From contig SRUQ01000001.1 in assembly GCA_004791255.1 (NCBI GenBank), positions 372,001 through 436,000 of the forward strand: a stretch of DNA of 64,000 nt, read 5' to 3'. The notes beneath the pieces were generated by a model. It did not search any database. It saw nothing but the letters and a program-made list of their open reading frames with translations, and had not been told where the DNA came from. The translations under genes and the position numbers were made by a program. Shown one piece after another: positions 7,383 through 14,605 of this stretch (positions within the stretch are counted from its first letter, which is position 1; each line of letters starts with the position of its first letter). This stretch comes from a bacterium M00.F.Ca.ET.205.01.1.1. GTDB taxonomy: Bacteria > Pseudomonadota > Alphaproteobacteria > Rhizobiales > Rhizobiaceae.

Positions 7383-9902
7383 CTACCCCCGCTTCAACAC
7401 CTTGCCCTGCTTGAAAAAATCCGCCCACGGATCGGCTTCCGCCAACTGCTTCTGCGTCGTCTCATCGCCGATCGGAAAAGCGTTCGGCGCCAGGCCGGCC
7501 TCGATCTCGGCCCAGGTCACCGGCATCGACACGGTGGCGCCTTTCTTGGCGCGAGAGGAGTAGGGCGCGACCGTGGTCGAGCCGCGACCGTTGCGCAGAT
7601 AGTCGACGAAGATCTTTCCGGTGCGCGCCTTCTTCGACAGCGTCGCCGTGTAGCGGTCGGGCGCGGCCTGCTCCAGCGCCCTGGCGAAATCATGGGCGAA
7701 AGTCTTCACCGCCTCCCAGTCGGCCGAGGGCTTCAACGGCACCACGACGTGATAACCCTTGCCGCCCGATGTCTTGACGAAGTTCGAAAGCGACAGGTCG
7801 TCAAGCTTGCCCCTGATGTCGAGCGCCGCCTCTCGCACCGCCTTCACGTCGACGCCCTCGTCGGGGTCGAGGTCGAAAATGATCTGGTCTGGCTTTTCCA
7901 GTTCATCAATCGTGCAGCCCCAGATGTGGATTTCGACCACGCCATACTGAACCAGCGCCGCGACGCCGTCGAAATCCCTGACGAACAGGATCTCCTCGCC
8001 ATCCGTCGGGTCTTTCATGCGAGCGATCTTGTCGCTCATGCCGGCAGAAGCGTGTTTCTGGAAGAAGCGCTGGCCGCCGATCCCATCGGGCGCCCGCACC
8101 AGGCTGAGCGGCCGGTTGACGATGAATTGCCGCATGCGCGGCCAAACCTGCGCGTAGTGGTCAAGCAGCCCCTGCTTGGAGATTTTTTCGTCGGGCCACA
8201 ACAGCTTGTCGGGGTGTGAAAGCTTTACGCTGGTCGTCGTCACGCCGGCCGGCTTGGCGTCGCTTGATGCCGGCCTGGCTTTGGCCGGGCTCTTGTCCGT
8301 CGCTGGCTTTGGCTTTTCCTGCACGACTTCCTCCGCCGGCTTGTCCTCGCGCAGCCCCTGGAACGAGGCGTGGCGCACTATACGGTCCGATGTCCAGCTG
8401 CGAAACTCCACTTCGCCGACAAGTTCGGGCTTCACCCAGACCAGCCCCTTGCCCTTCGGAACGGCCTTGGCGAAGGGCGAATCCTCAGCCTTCAACGCAT
8501 CGAGTTTCTTCTTCAGCGCGGTGGCGCCCTTGGCCGAGAAGCCGGTGCCGACACGGCCGGCATAGTGCAGTTTGCCGGCTTCGTGATAGCCGATCAGCAG
8601 CGAGCGCAGGCCGCGCCCGGTCTTGTCCGACGGCAGATAGCCGCCGATGACGAATTCCTGGCGCAGCGTGCATTTCGACTTCACCCAGGAAGGGCCGCGC
8701 CCACTGCGATAGGGCGCATCGGCGCGTTTCGAGACGACGCCCTCCAGCCCCATGCGGCAGGCATGCTCCAAGATGATCTTGCCTGGCTCGGCGAAGTGGT
8801 CGGAGAAGCGGACGGCAGGGTTCTGCGGCTGCTTGCCGAGCAGGTCCTGCAAGGCCTGCTTGCGCTCGACCAGCGGCTCGCGGCGCAAATCCTGCCCATC
8901 GAGCCGCATCAGGTCGAAGGCGTAATAGAGGAAGCGATTGGTGCGCCTCGCCGAAAAGTCCGCCTGCAGCAGCGCGAAAGACGACACCCCGCTGTCGGCG
9001 AGCACCACAACCTCGCCATCGATGATCGCATCGCGGCATTTCAGTCCGGCGAGTTCCGAGACGATTTCGCTGCCGAATTTCTCCGTCCAGTCGAGGCCGG
9101 TTCTGGTCAGCAGACGCACCTCGGTGCCGGCGATCTGCGCCTGCATGCGATAGCCGTCGAACTTCACCTCGTGCAGCCAGTCCGGGCCGGGCGGCGCCTC
9201 GCGTTCAAGCGTGGCCAGCTGCGGCTCGACGAATTCGAGTTTGCCCGCCTTTGCCTTGCCCGCCTTGGCCTTGCCGGCGGCAGGCTTGTTGGAGTGCCAG
9301 ACGTCGGGCTTTTTGCCCTTGGCGGCCTTGCCCTCGCCGACCTCTTCGATGGTCAGGCCGGACTTCACCGATTTCGGCGCCTCCTGCAAAATATCCTCGC
9401 CGGGCCGCGCGGCGGCATCGTCCGACTTGATCAGCAGCCAGTTGTCGCGTTTTTCACCCGCGCGGGGCTTCAGCCGCACCAGGTGCCAGAGGCCATGCAA
9501 TTTGTGGCCTTCGAGTTCGAAGCTGATATGGCCCTTCTTCATCGCCTTGGCCGGATCGCCTTCCGGCCTCCATGTGCCTTCGTCCCAGACGATGACCGAG
9601 CCGCCGCCATATTCACCCTTTGGGATCGTGCCCTCGAACGGTGCATAGTCGATCGGATGATCCTCGACATGCACGGCCAGACGCTTCTCGTGCGGATCGA
9701 GGCTCGGCCCCCGCGTCACCGCCCAACTCCACAGCACGCCGGCATGTTCGAGGCGAAGGTCGTAGTGCAGCCGGGTGGCGGCATGCTTGTGGATGACGAA
9801 GATGCCGCCGGCCTTGTCCTTGCCGCCTCTGGCAACCTTGCCGGCGGGTTCGGCGGTCTTTTTGAAATCGCGCTTGGAATGATATTGTTCGAGGCCGGCC
9901 AT
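7383..9902 (-). CDS. ligD: Multifunctional ATP-dependent DNA ligase LigD
   Basis: This is the end-joining ligase of bacterial NHEJ (839 residues) with three enzymatic domains. The N-terminal 3'-phosphoesterase spans about 15-165 (HYDLRLE at 46-52, HPIDYAPFEGTIPKGEYGGG). The ligase spans about 225-530, with adenylation lysine K247 in EVKFDGYR. The C-terminal primase-polymerase spans about 565-830 (DLDPDEGVDVKAVREA, KTSGGKGYHVVVPL, RTGKIFVDYLRN). A lysine/alanine-rich linker lies near residues 205-222. The order phosphoesterase-ligase-polymerase is the usual rhizobial one. It begins 12 bases after ku, so both are read from the EcfG-type promoter upstream of ku. Confidence 0.96.
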   Translation of the reverse strand: MAGLEQYHSKRDFKKTAEPAGKVARGGKDKAGGIFVIHKHAATRLHYDLRLEHAGVLWSWAVTRGPSLDPHEKRLAVHVEDHPIDYAPFEGTIPKGEYGGGSVIVWDEGTWRPEGDPAKAMKKGHISFELEGHKLHGLWHLVRLKPRAGEKRDNWLLIKSDDAAARPGEDILQEAPKSVKSGLTIEEVGEGKAAKGKKPDVWHSNKPAAGKAKAGKAKAGKLEFVEPQLATLEREAPPGPDWLHEVKFDGYRMQAQIAGTEVRLLTRTGLDWTEKFGSEIVSELAGLKCRDAIIDGEVVVLADSGVSSFALLQADFSARRTNRFLYYAFDLMRLDGQDLRREPLVERKQALQDLLGKQPQNPAVRFSDHFAEPGKIILEHACRMGLEGVVSKRADAPYRSGRGPSWVKSKCTLRQEFVIGGYLPSDKTGRGLRSLLIGYHEAGKLHYAGRVGTGFSAKGATALKKKLDALKAEDSPFAKAVPKGKGLVWVKPELVGEVEFRSWTSDRIVRHASFQGLREDKPAEEVVQEKPKPATDKSPAKARPASSDAKPAGVTTTSVKLSHPDKLLWPDEKISKQGLLDHYAQVWPRMRQFIVNRPLSLVRAPDGIGGQRFFQKHASAGMSDKIARMKDPTDGEEILFVRDFDGVAALVQYGVVEIHIWGCTIDELEKPDQIIFDLDPDEGVDVKAVREAALDIRGKLDDLSLSNFVKTSGGKGYHVVVPLKPSADWEAVKTFAHDFARALEQAAPDRYTATLSKKARTGKIFVDYLRNGRGSTTVAPYSSRAKKGATVSMPVTWAEIEAGLAPNAFPIGDETTQKQLAEADPWADFFKQGKVLKRG

Positions 9903-9914
9903 CGCTTCGTCTCC

Positions 9915-10787
9915 TCAGGCCGATTTGCGCTTTGGCGCGGCGGCTTTCGCCTTTCCGCGCTTGGCAGACGGTTTGGCTTTGGCCGAAGCCTTGCTGGCCT
10001 TGCCACCCTCCTCCGACGACAGGCTCTTCTTCAGCGCATCGAACAGGTTGACGACATTGGACGGCTTGGGCGCGGCCTTGGCCTTCGGCGCCTTGTGGCC
10101 GGCCTTCTTGGCGCGGATCAGTTCGAGCAGGGCGTCCTCATACTTGTCTTCGAACTTCGAGGGATCGAACTTCGATTTCCTCTTGTCGATGATGAGTTCG
10201 GCGAGATCGGTCATCTCCTGGTCCGTCTTCACCGACTTGATGTCGCCAAACACGGTGTCGGGCTGGCGCACCGTGTCGCCGTAGCGCAGCGTGGTCAGCA
10301 CCATGCCCTTGCCGAGCGGCTCGATGACCACGGGACGCTCGCGGTTGTAGAGCACGATGCGGGCAAGCCCCGCCATCTTCTTGCCCGCCATCGCATCGCG
10401 GATGACGGCGAACGCCTCGCCGGACACGTCATCGGCCGGCGACACGTAATAGGGCGTGTCGAGATAAATCTGCTGGATTGACGCCTTGTCGACGAAGCCG
10501 TCTAGGCTCATCGTATGCGAGGATTCGATCTCCACCGCTTCGATTTCCTCCTCCTCGACATGGATGAAGTCGCCATTGTAGACCTCATAGCCCTTGATCT
10601 CGTCGCCCTCTTCCAGCGGCTTGCCGGTTTCGGCATCGACATAGATGCGCTTCACCGTGTTGCCGGTCTTGCGGTTGAGAATGCGGAACGAGACCTTCTC
10701 GGCATGAGAGACGACGTTGGTCAACTCGATGGCGCAAGTGACCAGCGACAGCTTGAGATAGCCTTTCCAGGCAGGACGCGGCGCCAT
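9915..10787 (-). CDS. ku: Non-homologous end-joining protein Ku
   Basis: This 290-residue homodimeric DNA-end-binding protein recruits LigD. The Ku core spans residues 1-255 (WKGYLKLSLVTCAIEL at the start, then NRKTGNTVKRIYVDAETGK). The lysine/alanine-rich tail (about 258-290) is the typical basic extension of bacterial Ku. Rhizobia often have several Ku proteins; this is the copy linked to ligD. An EcfG promoter about 30 bases upstream of the start suggests induction in the general stress response, as reported for ku2/ligD2 of Sinorhizobium meliloti. Confidence 0.96.
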   Translation of the reverse strand: MAPRPAWKGYLKLSLVTCAIELTNVVSHAEKVSFRILNRKTGNTVKRIYVDAETGKPLEEGDEIKGYEVYNGDFIHVEEEEIEAVEIESSHTMSLDGFVDKASIQQIYLDTPYYVSPADDVSGEAFAVIRDAMAGKKMAGLARIVLYNRERPVVIEPLGKGMVLTTLRYGDTVRQPDTVFGDIKSVKTDQEMTDLAELIIDKRKSKFDPSKFEDKYEDALLELIRAKKAGHKAPKAKAAPKPSNVVNLFDALKKSLSSEEGGKASKASAKAKPSAKRGKAKAAAPKRKSA

Positions 10788-10814
10788 GACAAATTCCTAG
10801 ATCATGATCGCTGG

Positions 10815-10839
10815 AACGAATGACAATTCATCCGGTTCC
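10815..10839 (-). promoter_or_regulatory. EcfG-type promoter of ku-ligD
   Basis: On the minus strand GGAAC (10839-10835) is followed after exactly 16 bases by CGTT (10818-10815). The predicted start point is about 20 bases upstream of the ku ATG at 10787. It matches the GGAAC-N16/17-CGTT consensus of EcfG/RpoE2. Confidence 0.78.
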
Positions 10840-10852
10840 GATACGATCGGAG

Positions 10853-10875
10853 GGCCGGCGCTTTCGGCGCCGGCC
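10853..10875 (-). terminator. Hairpin downstream of the DUF892 gene
   Basis: GGCCGGCGC-TTTCG-GCGCCGGCC is a perfect 9-bp stem located 10 bases beyond the stop of the DUF892 gene and just before the ku promoter. No T-run follows on the minus strand, but it probably insulates ku-ligD from the gene upstream. Confidence 0.65.
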
Positions 10876-10885
10876 TTTCCGGTCT

Positions 10886-11392
10886 TTACTCGGCGGCCTG
10901 CAGGTTGATCTTGCTTTCCGCGATCTCTGTGAGCTTGCGATCCGTCGCCTGTTCTTCCCTGAGGTTCTTGGCCAGCACACCGGCGCTGTCAGTGCGGCCA
11001 AGTTGCTTGGCCCAGGCGATCAGCGTGCCGTAGCGGGTCATTTCGTAGTGCTCGACCGCCTGCGCCGAGGCGACGAGCGCGGCATCGAGCACCTGCTTGT
11101 CCTCCACGTCGCCACTGACGTCGTCCGCTTCTTCGAGGATACCGTCAATGGCAGGACAGTTGACCTCCTTGGCCCTGACGCCATGCAGTTCGAACACTTC
11201 TTCGACGCGCTCAATATGGCCCTTCGTCTCCTGCAGATGTTTCTCGAAGCCAGCCTTCAACTGTGCGTCCGTTGCCTTTTCGATCATCTTCGGCAGCGCC
11301 TTCTCGATCTGCTTTTCGGCGTAGTAGATGTCGCGCAGCGTATGCACGAAGAGATCGTCCAGCGTTTTAATGTCCTTCGAAAAGAAGCCCAT
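10886..11392 (-). CDS. DUF892 ferritin-like protein (YciE/YciF family)
   Basis: The protein has 168 residues. The start is MGFFSKDIKTLDDLF, and the body shows the four-helix ferritin-like pattern with YYAEKQIEKALPKM, HLQETKGHIERVEEVF and YEMTRYGTLIAWAKQLG. The glutamates and histidines in those helices are the candidate metal ligands. YciF-like proteins are stationary-phase or osmotic-stress proteins of uncertain chemistry. The ATG at 11392 was chosen because translation from it gives the full family domain; the frame continues upstream without one. An EcfG-type promoter lies about 95 bases upstream. Confidence 0.92.
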   Translation of the reverse strand: MGFFSKDIKTLDDLFVHTLRDIYYAEKQIEKALPKMIEKATDAQLKAGFEKHLQETKGHIERVEEVFELHGVRAKEVNCPAIDGILEEADDVSGDVEDKQVLDAALVASAQAVEHYEMTRYGTLIAWAKQLGRTDSAGVLAKNLREEQATDRKLTEIAESKINLQAAE

Positions 11393-11791
11393 GGTCTTGG
11401 CCTTTCCACTGTTTCTGTTGTTGCGAGAATCCGATGGGCCACGGCAGGGCGACCCACTAGGCCGGCTCTGTCGGCTCAAGGTGCAAACGTCCCCGGCATG
11501 CATGGGTTCCGGTCTTATGACCGGCGCAAGATAATTCCACGGCCGGGGTCGAACCTGAAACGGAACCGCGCCCAGGCGACATTCAAACGAAACATCTGTG
11601 ATGCAAAAGTCACATGGAACGGAATGGCGACAAAAGGCACGCAAAGACCCCGAATCAGCCGCATTCCCGCCACGAAGCGACGGGTTTTCGACCAGAAATT
11701 AACATCACGTTCACCGACTATTCACGCCTCGACGCTATCATCCCAGGCAATTCGGAAGGGACATCCGAAACCGGGACAGGGACCAAGTAAA
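11393..11791. other. Non-coding gap with a stress promoter
   Basis: This gap of about 400 bases lies between the divergent DUF892 gene and two tiny ORFs. Apart from the EcfG-type promoter facing left (11486-11510), I see no gene, repeat or clear terminator. The right half (11690-11790) is relatively AT-rich and may hold the promoter of the small ORFs. Confidence 0.5.
11486..11510 (-). promoter_or_regulatory. EcfG-type promoter of the DUF892 gene
   Basis: GGAAC (11510-11506) is separated from CGTT (11489-11486) by 16 bases on the minus strand, facing the DUF892 gene with a leader of about 85-90 bases. YciF-like genes are frequent members of EcfG regulons. Confidence 0.75.
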
Positions 11792-11932
11792 ATGAACTTC
11801 CTCACGCACCTCATCGGCTATGCCGCCGCCATCCGCGAATTCGTCGCGCCGACCTACCGGCCGGAGCGCTACTACATGCGCGGCCCCGGCCCGGCCTGCG
11901 CCCGTCGCGGCACCTCGCTCGGCGCGCACTGA
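11792..11932 (+). CDS. Hypothetical 46-residue protein
   Basis: This short ORF begins MNFLTHLIGYAAAIREF and has a basic, proline/arginine-rich C-terminal half (around PTYRPERYYMRG). An ACAGGGA sequence lies 8-14 bases upstream of the ATG. A second short ORF starts two bases after its stop. No family is recognised. The ATG, purine-rich leader and tight spacing favour a real small gene, but conservation has not been tested. Confidence 0.4.
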   Translation: MNFLTHLIGYAAAIREFVAPTYRPERYYMRGPGPACARRGTSLGAH

Positions 11933-11934
11933 CC

Positions 11935-12060
11935 ATGACCTTCGAGATCAGGCACAACAGCCGCATCTGCAGGCCGGACGCCGAGACGCGCGCCACCACC
12001 TATCGCGCCGAGCGCCCGGTCCTCGCCGACCGCCGGCGTGCGACATCGCCGCGTCTTTGA
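11935..12060 (+). CDS. Hypothetical 41-residue protein
   Basis: The ORF begins MTFEIRHNSRICRPDAETRA. It is strongly basic (many Arg), soluble-looking and contains a single cysteine. It follows the previous small ORF by two bases in another frame. There is no ribosome binding site apart from sequence inside the upstream ORF, so any translation would be coupled. It could be chance. Confidence 0.28.
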   Translation: MTFEIRHNSRICRPDAETRATTYRAERPVLADRRRATSPRL

Positions 12061-12113
12061 CGCCGTCATCGGCTGGCTTAATGTCCTCGAGGACATAAGC
12101 TGCCGAGGCCAGT

Positions 12114-12554
12114 GTGACCGACCGTCCCGAGACGACCCGTCCCTTTCCCTTCGATGCCAACCATCCACTGATCGTCTTCGACGGCGTCTGCGTGTTCTGC
12201 TCGGGCTTCGTGCACATGGTGCTGAGGCTCGATCGCAAGGCTCGCTTCCGTTTCGCCACCGCGCAGTCGCCACTCGGCGAATCCTTGTTCCGCAAATACG
12301 GCCTGGCGACCGACAGCTACGAGACCAATCTCGCGCTTGTCGGCGGCCTGCCCTACATCCGCCTCGACAGTTTCGTCGCCGTCATGTCGGAGCTTGGCTG
12401 GCCGTGGCGGGCGGCGACGCTCCTGCTGGTTTTGCCGCGCCCGTTGCGCGACTGGCTCTACGACCGCGTCGCCAAGAACCGCTACGCGCTGTTCGGCAGG
12501 AAGGACGCCTGCGAAATTCCCTCACCCGAACTGCGGGAGCGGTTCCTTGGTTAG
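12114..12554 (+). CDS. Thiol-disulfide oxidoreductase DCC family protein (DUF393)
   Basis: This 146-residue protein begins at a GTG. The family signature appears as FDGVCVFCSGFVHMVLRLD (residues about 21-39); the classical D-x-C-C is here in the C-V-F-C form. The thioredoxin-like fold continues with RFRFATAQSPLGESL and a conserved 'ALVGGLPYIRLDS' strand. DCC proteins are probable small redox proteins with no defined substrate. It lies 27 bases before the saccharopine-dehydrogenase-like gene, probably one operon. Confidence 0.82.
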   Translation: MTDRPETTRPFPFDANHPLIVFDGVCVFCSGFVHMVLRLDRKARFRFATAQSPLGESLFRKYGLATDSYETNLALVGGLPYIRLDSFVAVMSELGWPWRAATLLLVLPRPLRDWLYDRVAKNRYALFGRKDACEIPSPELRERFLG

Positions 12555-12581
12555 CTGGAGAAGTTTTTGGGCGGGCCGCGC

Positions 12582-14309
12582 ATGAAACTTCTGATCGTCG
12601 GTGGCTACGGCATCTTCGGCGGCCGCATCATCCAGCTGCTGGAGAATGAGCCCCGGCTGACCATCCTCGTTGCCGGCCGGTCGCTGGCCAAGGCCGAGGC
12701 CTGGTGCAGGAGCCATGGCAATGTCGCCGCAACACTGGTGCCAGCACTGTTCGACCGCGACGGCGATCTCGCCGCGCAGCTTGTATCGCTCACTCCCGAC
12801 ACCGTGGTCGACGCCAGCGGTCCGTTCCAGGCTTATGGCGAAGGGCGCTACAGGCTGATCGAGGCCTGCATCGCGGGGCGCGTCAACTATCTCGACCTCG
12901 CCGACGGCTCGGATTTCGTCGCTGGCGTTTCGTCCTTCGACGCCGCCGCCAGGCAGGCCGGCGTCTGCGTCCTCTCCGGTGTCTCCTCGTTTCCGGTGCT
13001 GACCGCGGCGGTGGTACGCCGGCTCACGTCGGACATGGCGCGGGTCGACAGCATCAAGGGCGGCATCGCGCCATCACCCTATGCCGGCGTCGGCGAAAAT
13101 GTCATCCGGGCGATCGCGGGCTATGCCGGCCAGCCGGTCGAGCTGAAGCGCGATGGCCGCAAGGCGCGGGGCTACCCGCTGACCGAACAGATGCGCTACA
13201 CCATCGCGCCGCCGGGCCGGGTGCCGGTGAACAACACGCTGTTCTCGCTGGTCGACGTGCCGGATCTGCGGGCGCTCGCGGATCTGTGGCCGCAGGCGCG
13301 GACGATCTGGATGGGCGCCGGACCGGTACCGCAAATCCTGCATCGGGCACTAATCGGCCTTGCCCGGCTGGTGCGCGTAGGCGTCATCCGCTCGCTGTCG
13401 CCGCTGGCGCCGCTGATGCACTGGGCGACCAACCGGCTGCGCTGGGGCGAGCATCGCGGCGGCATGTTCGTCGAGGTGGAAGGGATGGACAACGCCGGTA
13501 TCCCTATTAGACGCTCATGGCATTTGCTGGCCGAAGGCGATGACGGGCCCCTGATCCCGGCAATGGCGGTCGAGGCGCTGGTGCGCAAGGCGCTGGACAG
13601 CAAGCCGCCCGCACCTGGCGCGCGGGCGGCCGTCAACGATCTCGAAATCGAGGATTATGAGCGTCTGTTTGCCGGCAAGACGATCCATGCCGGATTTCGC
13701 GACGACAGCACTGATCCCGGCACGCCGCTCTATGCCGTGCTGCTCGGCGATGCCTGGCGGGGCCTGCCGCGCGAGATCCGCGCCATGCATGACCGTGCGG
13801 CCATGGCGCGAGGCCGTGGCAGTGTCGAGCGCGGCACCACCATACTTTCGCGCATCGTGGCCTCGCTAGTCGGGTTCCCCAGGGCGAGTGCCGACAGTCC
13901 GGTCGAGGTCCGCTTCGACACCGACAAAGCGGGAGAGACCTGGACGCGGACATTCGGCACGCACAGCTTCTCCAGCCGCCAGTTCGCCGGCGAGGGCCGC
14001 TCGCAGCGGCTGCTGTGCGAGCGTTTTGGCCCGCTGAGCTTCGCCATGGCGCTGGTGACCGAGGATGGGAAGCTGAAGCTCGTCCTGCGCCGCTGGAATG
14101 TCCTCGGCCTGCCGCTGCCGATGTGGCTTTGCCCGCGCTCCACATCCCATGAGGCCGTGGAAGACGGCAAGTTCCGCTTTCATGTCGAGATTTCGCACCC
14201 GCTGACCGACCTGATCGTGCGCTATCGCGGTTGGCTGGAGCCGGTCGATTCGCAGGGTTCCAGCACGATTGCGTCTCCAGCGGCCTTGGCCAGCTCGCGG
14301 CAGTCCTGA
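12582..14309 (+). CDS. Saccharopine dehydrogenase-like oxidoreductase with C-terminal DUF4166
   Basis: The protein has about 575 residues. An N-terminal Rossmann fold (MKLLIVGGYGIFGGRI, about 1-130) is followed by a saccharopine-dehydrogenase-like catalytic part (to about 355). The C-terminal DUF4166 domain spans about 385-565 (LPREIRAMHDRA, RTFGTHSFSSRQF, W-L-C-P). Function is unknown; the layout suggests a lipid- or envelope-related reductase. A TTG at 12567 with GGAGAAG four bases upstream is an alternative start that would add five residues. The 3' end overlaps the convergent DUF1850 gene by 88 bases. Confidence 0.83.
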   Translation: MKLLIVGGYGIFGGRIIQLLENEPRLTILVAGRSLAKAEAWCRSHGNVAATLVPALFDRDGDLAAQLVSLTPDTVVDASGPFQAYGEGRYRLIEACIAGRVNYLDLADGSDFVAGVSSFDAAARQAGVCVLSGVSSFPVLTAAVVRRLTSDMARVDSIKGGIAPSPYAGVGENVIRAIAGYAGQPVELKRDGRKARGYPLTEQMRYTIAPPGRVPVNNTLFSLVDVPDLRALADLWPQARTIWMGAGPVPQILHRALIGLARLVRVGVIRSLSPLAPLMHWATNRLRWGEHRGGMFVEVEGMDNAGIPIRRSWHLLAEGDDGPLIPAMAVEALVRKALDSKPPAPGARAAVNDLEIEDYERLFAGKTIHAGFRDDSTDPGTPLYAVLLGDAWRGLPREIRAMHDRAAMARGRGSVERGTTILSRIVASLVGFPRASADSPVEVRFDTDKAGETWTRTFGTHSFSSRQFAGEGRSQRLLCERFGPLSFAMALVTEDGKLKLVLRRWNVLGLPLPMWLCPRSTSHEAVEDGKFRFHVEISHPLTDLIVRYRGWLEPVDSQGSSTIASPAALASSRQS

Positions 14310-14605
14310 GCCGAGCACAGTGTCCAGCCGCCGCCAGTGGCGCCGGAGGCGGCGAGCACCAGGCGGTTCTGGGGCCCAACTTTTGGCGCATAGACCCACC
14401 AGCCTGCTTTCAGCACCGCGCCGTCCGGCGGCTCCATCCCGGCGCCCGAGCCCTTTACGCGCGCCTCGACGAGCTGCAGGCCGGAAGGCGCGACCTTCCA
14501 GTCTTCCTCCCAGCGCGTCCGCTCCACCGAATGCGTCCAGGACAGGGTGAAGGCGGCGACCGCCAGCGTCGCCGTCTTGCCGGCGGCAAGGATACACAGG
14601 CTCAT
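14222..14605 (-). CDS. DUF1850 domain-containing protein (TRAP-associated)
   Basis: The protein has 127 residues, with an N-terminal hydrophobic segment that may be a signal anchor (MSLCILAAGKTATLAVAAF). The conserved DUF1850 body follows (THSVERTRWEEDWKV, EARVKGSGAGMEPP, GWWVYAP). DUF1850 proteins are encoded next to TAXI-type TRAP transporters and probably help that system in the periplasm or membrane. The start overlaps the TRAP permease stop (ATGA). Its last 88 bases overlap antisense the end of the DUF4166 protein gene. Confidence 0.85.
   Translation of the reverse strand: MSLCILAAGKTATLAVAAFTLSWTHSVERTRWEEDWKVAPSGLQLVEARVKGSGAGMEPPDGAVLKAGWWVYAPKVGPQNRLVLAASGATGGGWTLCSAQDCRELAKAAGDAIVLEPCESTGSSQPR

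Noticed and set aside
8370..10481. A 703-codon open frame on the plus strand, opposite ligD and ku
   Set aside because: It is antisense to two well-supported proteins, has the composition of a third-position-GC shadow (rich in Arg, Leu, Gln, His) and no recognisable domain.
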